The notes under the pieces: model-generated
What the model was told of the DNA's origin: nothing
Database searches by the model: none
The model's input: only the letters and a program-made list of their open reading frames with translations
Part shown: in pieces, positions 1-7,982 of the stretch
Numbering within the stretch: the first letter of the stretch is position 1
Layout: every line of letters begins with the position of its first letter
Made by a program: the position numbers and the translations under genes
Assembly (NCBI RefSeq): GCF_030542965.1
Contig: NZ_JAUAOA010000011.1
Location: 34,888 to 98,887, forward strand
Reading direction: 5' to 3'
Origin: Azotosporobacter soli
GTDB taxonomy: Bacteria; Bacillota; Negativicutes; SG130
DNA length: 64,000 bases

Positions 1-585
1 GTGCACGCTGCCGACCTCGCCGGTTCGGCGAGGGTGCGTGCCGCCGCAGTCGACCGTGGCAAAGCCGTCAATCTTCCAGGTGCGCAGCTCCGCAGCCCGG
101 TCGCGAAAGGAACTGACGATCTCGTGATCGGCGGCGATCATGAGATCGAGTTTTTCGCTGAGCAGCGGCAAAATGGATGTGATATTGCCGGACCAGGAAA
201 AATCGAGACGTGCCTTGTCGGCTGAGATGTTGGCGCCCAATTTTTCCGGACGGTCAAAGAGCTGATTAACTAGCTCGAGAACGAGTTCGGCGGCGAAATG
301 CAAACGCATTAAGCGCAGGCGTCGTGCGCCGTCGATCGCGACCAGCACCGAATCGCCAGCGGCGAGACCGGCGGCAGAGTCCAGCGTATAAAAAATCTCA
401 AGGCCGTCCTTGCGCGCTTCGAGGACATGGCGTCCGCCGATCGTACCGCTGTCGGAGGCCTGGCCGCCGGAAAAGGCGAAGAAGATCGTCCGGTCAAGCG
501 TGATGACGGAGCCGTCAAGCGTCTGAATACGAGCCTCAAGTGTCGTGGCATAGGGATCCTGCCAGAAAAGTTTGCTAACGGACAT
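1..585 (-). CDS. AlaX-like alanyl-tRNA editing protein (partial, C-terminus outside window)
   Basis: The reading frame runs off the left edge; 195 codons are visible. Family role (known): trans-editing hydrolases related to the AlaRS editing domain, which deacylate mischarged Ser-/Gly-tRNA(Ala). Visible support: an N-terminal beta-rich region containing SGGQASDSG, like the SGGQ-D-G signature of the AlaRS/AlaX editing fold, and the zinc-type motif DCGGTH near the cut end. The first metal motif, normally HxxxH, reads HFAAE here, so the second histidine is glutamate. Start is ATG at 585 with GGAGG (592-596) 6 nt upstream. The gene follows the 601-975 gene with only 15 nt between, so they probably form an operon. 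Family assignment is fairly sure; activity with the altered motif is open. Confidence 0.72.
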   Translation of the reverse strand, partial: MSVSKLFWQDPYATTLEARIQTLDGSVITLDRTIFFAFSGGQASDSGTIGGRHVLEARKDGLEIFYTLDSAAGLAAGDSVLVAIDGARRLRLMRLHFAAELVLELVNQLFDRPEKLGANISADKARLDFSWSGNITSILPLLSEKLDLMIAADHEIVSSFRDRAAELRTWKIDGFATVDCGGTHPRRTGEVGSVH

Positions 586-600
586 TGGATACCTCCAACG

Positions 601-975
601 CTAATTAGTTTTTGCCTCCGGATCGGCGCGGAACAAGGGGCCGCCGTCTTCGTCACGCAGATTGGAGCCGACGGAATACTGGCTGCCGCTTGGCAAATGG
701 CTGCGGATCAGATAGTCGAGTTCGCGCGGCAACGACGCCTTGTTTTTAAAGTCGGAAGCCTGGATAATGATCGTCGGCGTTTCGGAAAAACGGTCTTCGC
801 AGTCGAGTCGCCCGATCTTGCGACTTACGGCCATCGCAAGCAGCAATGTTTTAACCTGCAAATCCTCGGTATCGAGCAAGTCGATTTGCAGCGAAGCAAA
901 AACGATATCCGTATCGTCGGTAATGGGCGCTTCCAGATACCGTTCCAGTTTGTGGCGCAGTTCCAGGTCGGTCAT
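601..975 (-). CDS. hypothetical protein, upstream partner of the AlaX-like gene
   Basis: A 124-residue acidic soluble protein with no signal peptide or membrane segment and no family that I recognise. The first half looks helical (LRHKLERYLE, LQVKTLLLAMAVSRKIGRL); the last 25 residues are polar and probably flexible. ATG at 975 is chosen because a purine-rich Shine-Dalgarno (AAGGGGGG, complement of 983-990) sits 7 nt upstream; an in-frame ATG 30 nt earlier has none. The stop codon lies 15 nt before the AlaX-like start, so the two are probably co-transcribed. No function is proposed. Confidence 0.7.
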   Translation of the reverse strand: MTDLELRHKLERYLEAPITDDTDIVFASLQIDLLDTEDLQVKTLLLAMAVSRKIGRLDCEDRFSETPTIIIQASDFKNKASLPRELDYLIRSHLPSGSQYSVGSNLRDEDGGPLFRADPEAKTN

Positions 976-1116
976 GACGGAGCCCCCCTTTAATTGCATA
1001 TCCACTCATAGAGGTTTGATTCGCTGCCGAAGAGAAAAAAACCTTGGTTGGCGCAAGAAAAAATACTGCAGCATAGAGAGAAAAAAAGCAAGTGTTTTTG
1101 TAGGCCTGAAAAATAG

Positions 1117-1224
1117 TTACGCACAGGCGTCTAATAGTTTGTGGATAAAAAAGCGAAGAAAAACCGGGCAACGGACAAAGTTAACCACAGGTTGTTAATA
1201 GTTTGTGGATAACTTTGTGGAAAA
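1117..1224. promoter_or_regulatory. cluster of DnaA-box-like sequences in a 502-nt gene-free region
   Basis: The gap 976-1477 holds no convincing gene but carries five 9-mers close to the DnaA box TTWTNCACA within 108 nt. Three match on the minus strand: TTATCCACA at 1140-1148 and 1204-1212, and TTTTCCACA at 1216-1224. Two have one mismatch on the plus strand: TTACGCACA at 1117-1125 and TTAACCACA at 1181-1189. A 17-bp direct repeat (1132-1148 and 1196-1212) contains the two perfect boxes. The flanks are AT-rich. No dnaA, dnaN or other origin gene is near, so a DnaA-titrating or DnaA-regulated site is more likely than the replication origin. Confidence 0.5.
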
Positions 1225-1477
1225 TGATGAAATGTTTTCAGCAGATAACTAGAAAGGGAATTGGAAGAGTAAAATTCGCCTGAAAAAAACATCTTGCGAA
1301 AGCAGCAGAAGCATTCAACAGAATCTATGCTCCGGCATATTCCGCGCAGGGTCATTTTTTTGAGTATATGCGCATTGATTCAAGGTAACAGTGAAGGAGA
1401 ACAATGAATTTTGCCGAATAAAAAACAAGTTTAAGCATAAAGAAACGGTGCGATAGATTTTGCTAAGGAGAGAAAGA

Positions 1478-2629
1478 ATGGGCGTTTTTTCAAATAAGAA
1501 CATGACGACGTCGAGCGAAGCGAGCGCGGGAGGCTGGATCAGCGTTTTGGCAAAACTCGGCGTGGCGATAGAGACTTTTAAAATTGCGTTGGCTTCGGGC
1601 ATTTCCTGGTGGATTGCATCGAGCGTCACGGAAAACCCGTATCCGGTGTTTGCGCCGCTGGCGGCAATTTTGACGACGCAGGTAACGATTGCCGATTCGC
1701 TGGAAAAAAGCGTGTACCGCATTGTCGGCGTAATTTTTGGCGTGACGATCGGCGGTTTTTTCGGGAACTTTTTTACGGTAAATGCGCTGAGCGTTTTTGT
1801 TGTGATTGGCTTGGGTCTTGTGCTGGGGAATCTTTTACGGTTGCACCCGCAGATTACGTCGCAGATCGGCGTCAGTACGCTCTTGGTGCTGCAGTACGGC
1901 CACAGCCAGGGGTATATGACGGGGCGGATTGTGGAGACGATCATCGGCGCGATGGTTGCCGTGGCGATTAATCTGCTGATCAGTCCGACGCAGTCCGGTT
2001 TTCTGGCGAAAAAGACCGTCATGCAGTCGATTCTCCAGCTGACCGCTATCGTGGATGGCATGTCCAAGGCGGAAAAAACGGACGATTTGGCTGCGGGACT
2101 GTATCAAGCCAGGCAGGCGGTGCAACAAATTCGCAGCGAACAAACCGGTATCATCCAACTGGTGCAGGGGCTTCGCTTTACGCCGTTTCGCCACGCCGAG
2201 CGAAATAAGCTAAAAGAGCTGGCGCTCGTTATGAACCGCATCGAGCATATTAGCGTGCAGGCGAGGGGGATTGCCCGCAGCCTCTTTGACCTGGCGGAAG
2301 CCGAGGGACAATGGAAGCAGTTTCAGCAGGTGCTGCATGATGTGGCCGTATGCCTGACCATTTTTGGCCGCTGCATCGAGGGCGAGCGCAACGAATTGCT
2401 GCAGGAAGCGCTGCAAATGGCGGTGCGGGAAATGCGCGGGAATTTTTCGCGCTATTTCATTGAGATGCAGCAAAACGCAGAATATCTGGTGCCGGAAGCG
2501 GGAGCAATCTTCTCCGATTTGGGCCGGATTTTAGATGAAATTGAAGATAAATTTCCCGATTTAAATGAAAAAGATGTGCAGTTTCGTAGTCAGCATTTGG
2601 GGAAAAGTGAAGTGAGCGCCAATGAATGA
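1478..2629 (+). CDS. FUSC / aromatic acid exporter (ArAE) family membrane protein
   Basis: 383 residues. The N-terminal 170 residues contain about five or six hydrophobic segments, including a YPVFAPLAAILTTQVT stretch near residues 50-65 typical of FUSC/ArAE_1 proteins. The C-terminal 200 residues are soluble and helical, with coiled-coil-like segments (around 180-330). Family proteins are inner-membrane exporters or putative exporters of aromatic acids and other organic anions; the substrate here is unknown. ATG at 1478 is used because AAGGAG (1465-1470) lies 7 nt upstream; an upstream in-frame ATG at 1460 lacks a ribosome site. It is a single-gene unit, followed by a weak hairpin at 2654-2683. 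Confidence 0.75.
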   Translation: MGVFSNKNMTTSSEASAGGWISVLAKLGVAIETFKIALASGISWWIASSVTENPYPVFAPLAAILTTQVTIADSLEKSVYRIVGVIFGVTIGGFFGNFFTVNALSVFVVIGLGLVLGNLLRLHPQITSQIGVSTLLVLQYGHSQGYMTGRIVETIIGAMVAVAINLLISPTQSGFLAKKTVMQSILQLTAIVDGMSKAEKTDDLAAGLYQARQAVQQIRSEQTGIIQLVQGLRFTPFRHAERNKLKELALVMNRIEHISVQARGIARSLFDLAEAEGQWKQFQQVLHDVAVCLTIFGRCIEGERNELLQEALQMAVREMRGNFSRYFIEMQQNAEYLVPEAGAIFSDLGRILDEIEDKFPDLNEKDVQFRSQHLGKSEVSANE

Positions 2630-2653
2630 TGCGAAATAGCTGCAAAAGAGAAG

Positions 2654-2683
2654 GACAGGCTGTTTCAAACGAAGCAGCCTGTC
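2654..2683 (+). terminator. possible weak terminator hairpin after the FUSC gene
   Basis: A 9-bp perfect stem GACAGGCTG/CAGCCTGTC with a 12-nt loop starts 24 nt after the FUSC stop. The downstream tract is only T-rich, not a solid T run, so termination may be inefficient. Confidence 0.4.
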
Positions 2684-2888
2684 TATGTTATTTAAAATTA
2701 AAAAGGGGCAGATGCTGTGCTGAACGGATGAAGGAGAACGGCTTTGTGAGTGAACGAGCTGGGCCTAAACCGGAGATACAAGGCATAGAGCTAAAAAAAG
2801 TGCAGTCGCGCTCCAAATGGGATATAATGGATATAAAAGAAGGCGACGCTATACGGCCAAAGCGCGCATCAAAAAGGGGGCGATCAAA

Positions 2889-3299
2889 GTGACGGTCAAG
2901 CTCTTGGGGCCATTGGCGAAAAATGAAAACTGGAAAAGCGTAGGCAAGGAGATCGAAAGGCAGATGGAAGCGGGCGGACTGGCGGAATATACGATCGCAG
3001 TTCGCATTGCAACGCCGGAAGAAGAGGAAAAGTTTGAACTCGACCGGGAAAGCGTTCAGTGTGAATATGACGCCGAAACGAAGACGATGGAGTATTTGCT
3101 GGGCATACGGATGCCGCGCGATTTGCCGCCGGTCTATGAAGACGAAGTGGGTGAGGCGGCGGAAGCGGAGCGGATTTGTTTCGCGATCGACGGGATCGCT
3201 TCGGGCATGCTGATTGAAGCGAGTGCGGTCGTCAGGGCCAATTTCATTGAGACGCTGCGCGAATTGGTCGAAGACGAAAGAGAAAGCCAGTTCATCTGA
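2889..3299 (+). CDS. hypothetical protein (136 aa, GTG start)
   Basis: A soluble acidic protein of 136 residues that I cannot assign to a family. It starts like a small beta protein (VTVKLLGPLAK), continues with a charged region (PEEEEKFELDRE) and a likely strand pair, and ends in an amphipathic helix rich in Glu and Arg. GTG at 2889 is chosen because a GGGGG tract at about 2875-2880 precedes it at normal spacing; the longer frame from an ATG at 2817 starts with an implausible Arg/Lys-rich leader. A strong hairpin follows 1 nt after the stop codon. No function is proposed. Confidence 0.6.
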   Translation: MTVKLLGPLAKNENWKSVGKEIERQMEAGGLAEYTIAVRIATPEEEEKFELDRESVQCEYDAETKTMEYLLGIRMPRDLPPVYEDEVGEAAEAERICFAIDGIASGMLIEASAVVRANFIETLRELVEDERESQFI

Positions 3300-3300
3300 A

Positions 3301-3344
3301 AAAAGATCTGCGGCAAAGAAGCGTTTCTTTGCCGCAGATCTTTT
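3301..3344. terminator. bidirectional intrinsic terminator, 20-bp perfect stem
   Basis: A perfect 20-bp stem (3301-3320 with 3325-3344) and a 4-nt loop, with A-run on the left arm and T-run on the right arm. It lies between the convergent genes 2889-3299 (+) and 3352-3780 (-) and can serve both. Confidence 0.9.
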
Positions 3345-3351
3345 CTAGGCG

Positions 3352-3780
3352 CTATTCGTCCTGTTTTTCTTTGTCTTTATCCTGGATGGCCTGAACGCCT
3401 TCTTCGATGACGCGCTGCGTGGTATAATGGCGCTTTTCCGCTTCGGTCAGACCGTCGCCAGCGTCTTTTACCGCCCAGTACCCTTTTAGCAGGCTGAAGC
3501 CCGTTTCGACCAAAGACATGGAAAGGCCGCAAGCCAGGAAAACGGCGAGGTTCTCGATCTCGCTGCTGATCGGCATGGAGAAAAGTACCGCCATGACCAA
3601 GACCGTGAAGAGGCCGCGTTCCCAGAACGCCAGGTTCGGCGCGCTGACGAACGAGCGCAGCAGGGTCGAATTCTGGCTGCGCACCGCCCAGTTAAACAGA
3701 GCGGAAAATAACTTCTCGCCGATGAATCTGCCCAGAGAAAGCATGGCAAATAACAGGGCAAAGTAAATGATCGTGTTCAT
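3352..3780 (-). CDS. hypothetical small membrane protein
   Basis: 142 residues. Predicted membrane segments lie around residues 3-20, 55-75 and 78-98. The last 35 residues are strongly charged and hydrophilic (EKRHYTTQRVIEEGVQAIQDKDKEKQDE in pieces), likely a cytoplasmic tail. ATG at 3780 has an AGGAGGTAC ribosome site immediately upstream. The nearest neighbour on the same strand is the bacteriohemerythrin gene 124 nt upstream. No family recognised; role unknown. Confidence 0.72.
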   Translation of the reverse strand: MNTIIYFALLFAMLSLGRFIGEKLFSALFNWAVRSQNSTLLRSFVSAPNLAFWERGLFTVLVMAVLFSMPISSEIENLAVFLACGLSMSLVETGFSLLKGYWAVKDAGDGLTEAEKRHYTTQRVIEEGVQAIQDKDKEKQDE

Positions 3781-3904
3781 AGTACCTCCTAGATGTTGCT
3801 GCTTGGGCTTACGGCATTGCGGCCAAGCATGCGAAAAGATATCTTTCTCCTATTCGGCAAGAAGTGAATAAATCCTGCTGCTAAAAAGGCGGTCGAGGGA
3901 GTGG

Positions 3905-4318
3905 TTAAGGTTTGGGGAGCGGCTTTGCCAGCCAATCGACATAGTTTCTGTCGTCCACATTGATGTGGGTTAGCCACCAATCTTTAAGGAAGTGAAGCGC
4001 TTTATCCGGTTCGTGATGCAGCGCCGCAGACGCCAATACGGTCTTGGTTTGATTCGTCAGTTCGCAGTGGAGGCGATGATGACGCTCCAGACCCGGATAG
4101 CGGGCGTGTTCCATAATTCTTTCTTCTGTTTCAAAATGAAGAATAGAGTATTGCTCCATGATGCGCAAGGTAGGCAGCAGTGCGTCATAGCCCTTGCCCT
4201 GGCTGACGAAATAATACAAGGAATTGATGGTGGACACGATGCCGCGATGCTGTTCATCAATGATCGGGATGCCAAGATTGCAGCTGTCCGTCCAGATGAT
4301 GTACATGGGCTGATTCAT
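3905..4318 (-). CDS. bacteriohemerythrin (hemerythrin-like O2/metal-binding protein)
   Basis: 137 residues. Hemerythrins are four-helix bundles with a di-iron site that binds O2 or senses oxygen or iron; single-domain bacterial forms are cytosolic O2 carriers or scavengers. The ligands can be followed in order: H in DEQH (first helix), HFETEE (His and Glu of the second helix), an H-x3-H pattern in the third helix (the segment LERHHRLH), and HINVDD (His and Asp of the last helix). N-terminal WTDSCNLGIPIID matches the usual W-x4-G-(I/V)-x-x-ID start. ATG at 4318 is preferred over ATG 4324 because GGGGAGG is 7 nt from the former and 1 nt from the latter. In an anaerobe it would plausibly protect oxygen-sensitive enzymes. 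Confidence 0.88.
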   Translation of the reverse strand: MNQPMYIIWTDSCNLGIPIIDEQHRGIVSTINSLYYFVSQGKGYDALLPTLRIMEQYSILHFETEERIMEHARYPGLERHHRLHCELTNQTKTVLASAALHHEPDKALHFLKDWWLTHINVDDRNYVDWLAKPLPKP

Positions 4319-4472
4319 GACCATTCCTCCCCAATTTTGTTGTCTGTCGTATATATTGCACAACGCGGCCGGGAATCCCTTTCTTGTCGCAGCGGCAAGA
4401 AGATTTTTAAAGAGGAAGACGGCGCTATACGGCGAAAGAAAAAAGAAAATGATAACGGGGATGTGACGGTGA

Positions 4473-4706
4473 ATGCGGGAACTTGAAAAAGTGGCGACGC
4501 TGGAAAATGAGTTTGAGACGCAATTATTGGAAGAGATCCTCAAGGAAAGAGGCGTCGACGCCTTTTTTAAACACTATCATGATATGGCGTACGACGGTCT
4601 GTATACGAACACGCTCGGCTGGGCCGGCGTTTACGGGGCGAGAGAAGATGCCGCGGCAATCTGCGCGGCGCTGGCGGAAATCAGGCAAAGCGCCAGGCAG
4701 GAATAA
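4473..4706 (+). CDS. DUF2007-like putative signal-transducing protein
   Basis: A 77-residue single-domain protein. The pattern ELEKVATLENEFETQLLEE followed by LKERGVDAFFKH and a C-terminal AREDAAAICAALAEI helix resembles the DUF2007 fold (beta-alpha-beta-beta-alpha, often annotated as prokaryotic signal transducer). The molecular role of that family is not established. It is transcribed divergently from the hemerythrin gene, with 154 nt between. The ribosome site is weak. A strong hairpin follows the stop codon. Confidence 0.62.
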   Translation: MRELEKVATLENEFETQLLEEILKERGVDAFFKHYHDMAYDGLYTNTLGWAGVYGAREDAAAICAALAEIRQSARQE

Positions 4707-4708
4707 AA

Positions 4709-4743
4709 CAGAGGCCTTCACGATGCTGGCGTGAAGGCCTCTG
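4709..4743. terminator. bidirectional terminator hairpin, 14-bp stem
   Basis: CAGAGGCCTTCACG (4709-4722) pairs perfectly with 4730-4743 around a 7-nt loop. It lies between convergent genes 4473-4706 (+) and 4813-6159 (-). The T tracts are short on both sides. Confidence 0.7.
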
Positions 4744-4812
4744 CGTTTCCCCGCGTTCAAATCCGAAACGAGCGTCTGCTTCGGCGTATGAAAACGTTGT
4801 GGAGGGACAGGG

Positions 4813-6159
4813 TTAAAAGTTGAGCAGACCGAAGAAGATATAGCAGGCAACGGCGCCGACAACTGACATCGACAAGCCCCAGAAGAGCAGACGCCGGAAG
4901 AGTACCGACTTGTCCTCATGTTCACCGGCGCAGGCAATGCAGAGCGCGCCCAAGGTGGATAAAGGAGAGGTGTCGACGAGATGTGCGCCGACATTGATCG
5001 AAGAGATCATCGCGATCGGGTTGCCGCCGCCGATTTCCTCGATCAGACCGGGAACCATCGGCAGGAACATCGGCATGACGACGCCGGATGAGCTGGAATA
5101 GGCGGAGATTGCGCCGGTGATCAAAGCCAGCCAGCCGTTGATCGTGGTCGGATTTGAGATGACGGCCAGTACTTTGACCAGTGCGAGCAGGCCGCCGGAG
5201 CGGTCGATGATGTCGATCAAAACGGATACGCCGCAGACCATCATGATGACGCTCCAAGGCACTTTGCCGATCGCGGCTTCGCTGTCGCCGGCTCCGACCA
5301 GCATCAGCAAACCGCCTAAGATGAAGGCGATCGTGCCGACATTGGCGAACATGCTCATCGCGACCGGGCCGAATAAGGCTTTCGTGGCCGGCAGGCCGGG
5401 CAGGACGACGAGGAGAATCAGGACGCCAATCGAAGCGAGCGTGATCCACTGGTTACGATTGAAGGGTTCGGGTTTCGGAGCCAGTTCTTCGATGTCGAGT
5501 GAAGAGCCTTTTTGTTTTTTCATCCAGGCCCAACCGCCGAGGACAAAGAAGCCGCCGATATTGACGAGGCCTTGACCCAATTCGGAGTTGAAATGGATTT
5601 TCCAGGCAAGAGCGTTAAGGTCGGTGATGCCGAGCATCGGAGCCATCTTGGCGATGATGCCGTTCGAGATGATGCCGGTCGGGGCGAACGGTGAGAATGC
5701 CGCGCCGTTCGACGCGCCTACGACCAGCAGCGTCATCAGGAATGCTGATAAGCCGACGCGCGAGGCGATCGCCATCGCGACCGGAGCCATCAGCGCGGTG
5801 CCGGCGATGTTGCCGGGGCCGATGCTGGTGATGATCGTGGTCAGAAGATAGATGATAATCGGCACGAGCGCGGTATTGCTTTTGCAAAGACGGATCGAAT
5901 ACGCGGTGAGTTTTTCCATCGTTCCGTTGGTCTGCGCTATGCCGAACAGGAAGGTGACGCCGACCAAAATCATAAACAGGCTGGTCGGAAACGATTCTAC
6001 AAGGATCTTAGCGCCGGACAAGCCGCTCCAGATTGCGCCGACGATAATGGCGAAACCGATGCTGAGAAAACCGACGTTAAGGTCTTCGTTGACGCAACTG
6101 ATGAGGACGACGATGCCAAGCGCCACGATTGAGGCAATGGCGGCAGCGGAAATATCCAC
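4813..6159 (-). CDS. MatC/SLC13-like carboxylate transporter
   Basis: 448 residues and about 12 hydrophobic segments. The N-terminal third resembles the dicarboxylate carrier MatC N-terminal domain, and the repeated re-entrant motifs (FSPFAPTGIISNG; SSSSGVVMPMFLPM; LVDTSPLSTLGA) are of ion-transporter-superfamily type. It should import a di- or tricarboxylate with Na+ or H+. GTG start at 6159 with GGGGG 7 nt upstream. It is the last gene of a minus-strand operon encoding sodium-pump decarboxylase subunits and lies 41 nt after the gamma-like gene, so it probably brings in the acid that the decarboxylase pathway consumes. Malonate, malate or another C4 acid are possible; the sequence does not decide. 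Confidence 0.78.
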   Translation of the reverse strand: MDISAAAIASIVALGIVVLISCVNEDLNVGFLSIGFAIIVGAIWSGLSGAKILVESFPTSLFMILVGVTFLFGIAQTNGTMEKLTAYSIRLCKSNTALVPIIIYLLTTIITSIGPGNIAGTALMAPVAMAIASRVGLSAFLMTLLVVGASNGAAFSPFAPTGIISNGIIAKMAPMLGITDLNALAWKIHFNSELGQGLVNIGGFFVLGGWAWMKKQKGSSLDIEELAPKPEPFNRNQWITLASIGVLILLVVLPGLPATKALFGPVAMSMFANVGTIAFILGGLLMLVGAGDSEAAIGKVPWSVIMMVCGVSVLIDIIDRSGGLLALVKVLAVISNPTTINGWLALITGAISAYSSSSGVVMPMFLPMVPGLIEEIGGGNPIAMISSINVGAHLVDTSPLSTLGALCIACAGEHEDKSVLFRRLLFWGLSMSVVGAVACYIFFGLLNF

Positions 6160-6200
6160 GACAGTACCCCCTTTATATTTTTGTCGGGCCGTTCGGAAAA

Positions 6201-6353
6201 TTAATCGTCATCGCCTTCAAGTTCTTCGCTTTCCGCCGGAAACGCCTTGTGCAGCAGTTTGGTGGCCAGCATGAAGATGAGGATGACGGCGAACATGGTG
6301 GGCAATGCGATGCCCATCATGGTCAGAGCTTTTGCGGTTGCAGCCGTTAGCAT
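6201..6353 (-). CDS. OadG-like small gamma subunit of sodium-pump decarboxylase
   Basis: A 50-residue protein. It has one membrane helix (about residues 10-32, MMGIALPTMFAVILIFMLA) followed by a short basic stretch and an acidic tail ESEELEGDDD. This is the N-terminal half of OadG/MmdD-type gamma/delta subunits, which anchor and assemble decarboxylase complexes. ATG at 6353; GGAGG at 6361-6365 is 7 nt upstream. It sits between the beta subunit gene (13 nt upstream) and the transporter gene. The usual C-terminal assembly part is not in this protein; a candidate for it is encoded separately at 7983-8252. Confidence 0.75.
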   Translation of the reverse strand: MLTAATAKALTMMGIALPTMFAVILIFMLATKLLHKAFPAESEELEGDDD

Positions 6354-6366
6354 TCAATTGCCTCCT

Positions 6367-7524
6367 TTACTTGGCCAGCGCCGGAATCAGTGCCAATACG
6401 AGTCCGCCAGCCACTACCGAAGCGACTTGGCCGGCTACATTGACGCCGATGGCATGCTGGATGATGAAGTTGGTCGGGTCTTCTTTAAGCGCCATCTTGG
6501 CAATGACGCGGCCGGACATCGGGAAAGCCGAGATGCCGCAGGCGCCGATCATCGGGTTCATTTTTTCTTTGCTGAAGATGTTCAACAGTTTGGCGAAGAG
6601 GACGCCGCCTGCGGTATCAAAGACGAAGGCGACAGCGCCGAGCGCCATGATCATCGCGACTTCGACCGTCAGGAACCGTTCGGCTGACATCGTGCCGCCG
6701 ATTGTGATGCCGAGCAGCAAGGTGACCAGGTTGGCCAGTTCGCTTTGCGCGGCGTTGGAGAGATTGTCTACGACTCCGGATTCTTTCAGGATGTTGCCGA
6801 ACATCAGCGAGCCGATCAGCGCGACCGAGATCGGTGCGACCATGCCTGCGATCAGGACGATCAGGATCGGGAAGAGGAATTTTGCTGTGCGCGAGACCGG
6901 TTCTTCATTTTCATAGCCCATCTTGATCTTGCGTTCGGCCGAGGTCGTCAACGCTTTGATGACCGGCGGCTGAATAACAGGGACAAGCGACATGTACGAG
7001 TAGGCCGCTACCGATAATGGGCCAAGCAGATCCTGGGCAAAGCGGCTGGCGACGTAGATCGTCGTCGGGCCGTCGGCTGCGCCGATGATGCCGATCGAAG
7101 CGGCATGTTCAAAGGAAAAGCCCATCAATGTGGCGAGGACCGCGGTCGCAAAGATGCCGAACTGCGCCGCCGCGGCGAAGAGCATGACGATCGGCCGCCG
7201 GATCAGCGGCGTAAAATCACACATCGCGCCGATCGCGACAAAGATAAGGACGGGAAAGAGTTCGTTGGCAATACCGCCCTGGTATAAGACCCAAAGAAAG
7301 CCTTCTTCGCCGACGACTTTGGAAATGGCCGACGAATGCGGGATGTTGGCCAGTACCGCGCCGAAACCGATCGGCAGCAGCAGCGCTGGTTCATAGTCTT
7401 TTTTCACGGCGAGATAAATCAAAGTTGCGCCGATCAGCCACATGACGACGTGCTTCCAGGATAGACCGAGAAAACCCATCAGCAGTTCATCAAGCCAGGG
7501 ATATTGGATTAACATTGCTTCCAT
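6367..7524 (-). CDS. sodium ion-translocating decarboxylase, beta subunit (OadB/MmdB/GcdB family)
   Basis: 385 residues, the usual length. This subunit decarboxylates carboxybiotin on the carrier and exports Na+ across the inner membrane. Visible support: about 9-11 hydrophobic segments, the conserved GAADGPTTIYVASRFA motif with the essential Asp in re-entrant region IIIa, VPVIQPPVIKAL, and GNILKESGVVDNLSNAAQ followed by GITIGGTMSAERFL. Homologues in oxaloacetate, methylmalonyl-CoA, glutaconyl-CoA and malonate decarboxylases are nearly interchangeable in sequence, so the substrate cannot be read from this gene. It lies in the operon order delta-like, biotin carrier, beta, gamma-like, transporter. 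Confidence 0.93.
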   Translation of the reverse strand: MEAMLIQYPWLDELLMGFLGLSWKHVVMWLIGATLIYLAVKKDYEPALLLPIGFGAVLANIPHSSAISKVVGEEGFLWVLYQGGIANELFPVLIFVAIGAMCDFTPLIRRPIVMLFAAAAQFGIFATAVLATLMGFSFEHAASIGIIGAADGPTTIYVASRFAQDLLGPLSVAAYSYMSLVPVIQPPVIKALTTSAERKIKMGYENEEPVSRTAKFLFPILIVLIAGMVAPISVALIGSLMFGNILKESGVVDNLSNAAQSELANLVTLLLGITIGGTMSAERFLTVEVAMIMALGAVAFVFDTAGGVLFAKLLNIFSKEKMNPMIGACGISAFPMSGRVIAKMALKEDPTNFIIQHAIGVNVAGQVASVVAGGLVLALIPALAK

Positions 7525-7557
7525 GGAAAATCCTCCTCATTATAGTGCTGTGTGAGA

Positions 7558-7959
7558 TCAGGCGAGAACGAGCATGACTTGGCCCGGCTTTACGCCGTCG
7601 CCGGTACTGACGTTGATCGCTTTGACGACGCCGTCGACCGGAGAGCCGATTTCGTTTTGCATTTTCATCGCTTCTAAGAGCATCAGGACTTGGCCCTGTT
7701 TCACCTTGTCGCCGACCTTGACCGAAACCTTGCTGACCTTGCCCGGCATCGGAGCGGCGATGTTCGTTTCGCCGGCTGCCGCTGCAACCGGTGCGGCTTT
7801 GGGCTGCGCAGCCGGTGCGGCCGCGGCGACCGGCGCCGGAGCGGCGACTACCGTCGGCGTAGGCGCTGCTTTGACGGCGCCGCCCTGTTTGCTGACTTTT
7901 TCGACCTCTACGTTGTACGTTACGCCGTTTAGCGTGATATTGAGTTCAAAACTGCTCAT
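7558..7959 (-). CDS. biotin carrier protein of sodium-pump decarboxylase
   Basis: 133 residues. An N-terminal 25-residue segment (FELNITLNGVTYNVEVEKV) is followed by an Ala/Pro-rich flexible linker (about 28-65) and a biotinyl domain (66-133) carrying the EAMKM biotinylation motif. The lysine receives biotin, which carries CO2 from the carboxyltransferase to the beta subunit. Architecture and length match MmdC/GcdC-type gamma subunits. ATG at 7959, SD AGGAGGC upstream; 33 nt before the beta subunit gene. The carboxyltransferase that would load this carrier is not encoded in the window. Confidence 0.93.
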   Translation of the reverse strand: MSSFELNITLNGVTYNVEVEKVSKQGGAVKAAPTPTVVAAPAPVAAAAPAAQPKAAPVAAAAGETNIAAPMPGKVSKVSVKVGDKVKQGQVLMLLEAMKMQNEIGSPVDGVVKAINVSTGDGVKPGQVMLVLA

Positions 7960-7982
7960 TTGAAAAGCCTCCTAAAAATTTA

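Noticed and set aside
1117..1224. Reading the DnaA-box cluster as the chromosome origin
   Set aside because: No dnaA, dnaN, rpmH, gyrB or parAB genes nearby, and no clear unwinding element next to the boxes.
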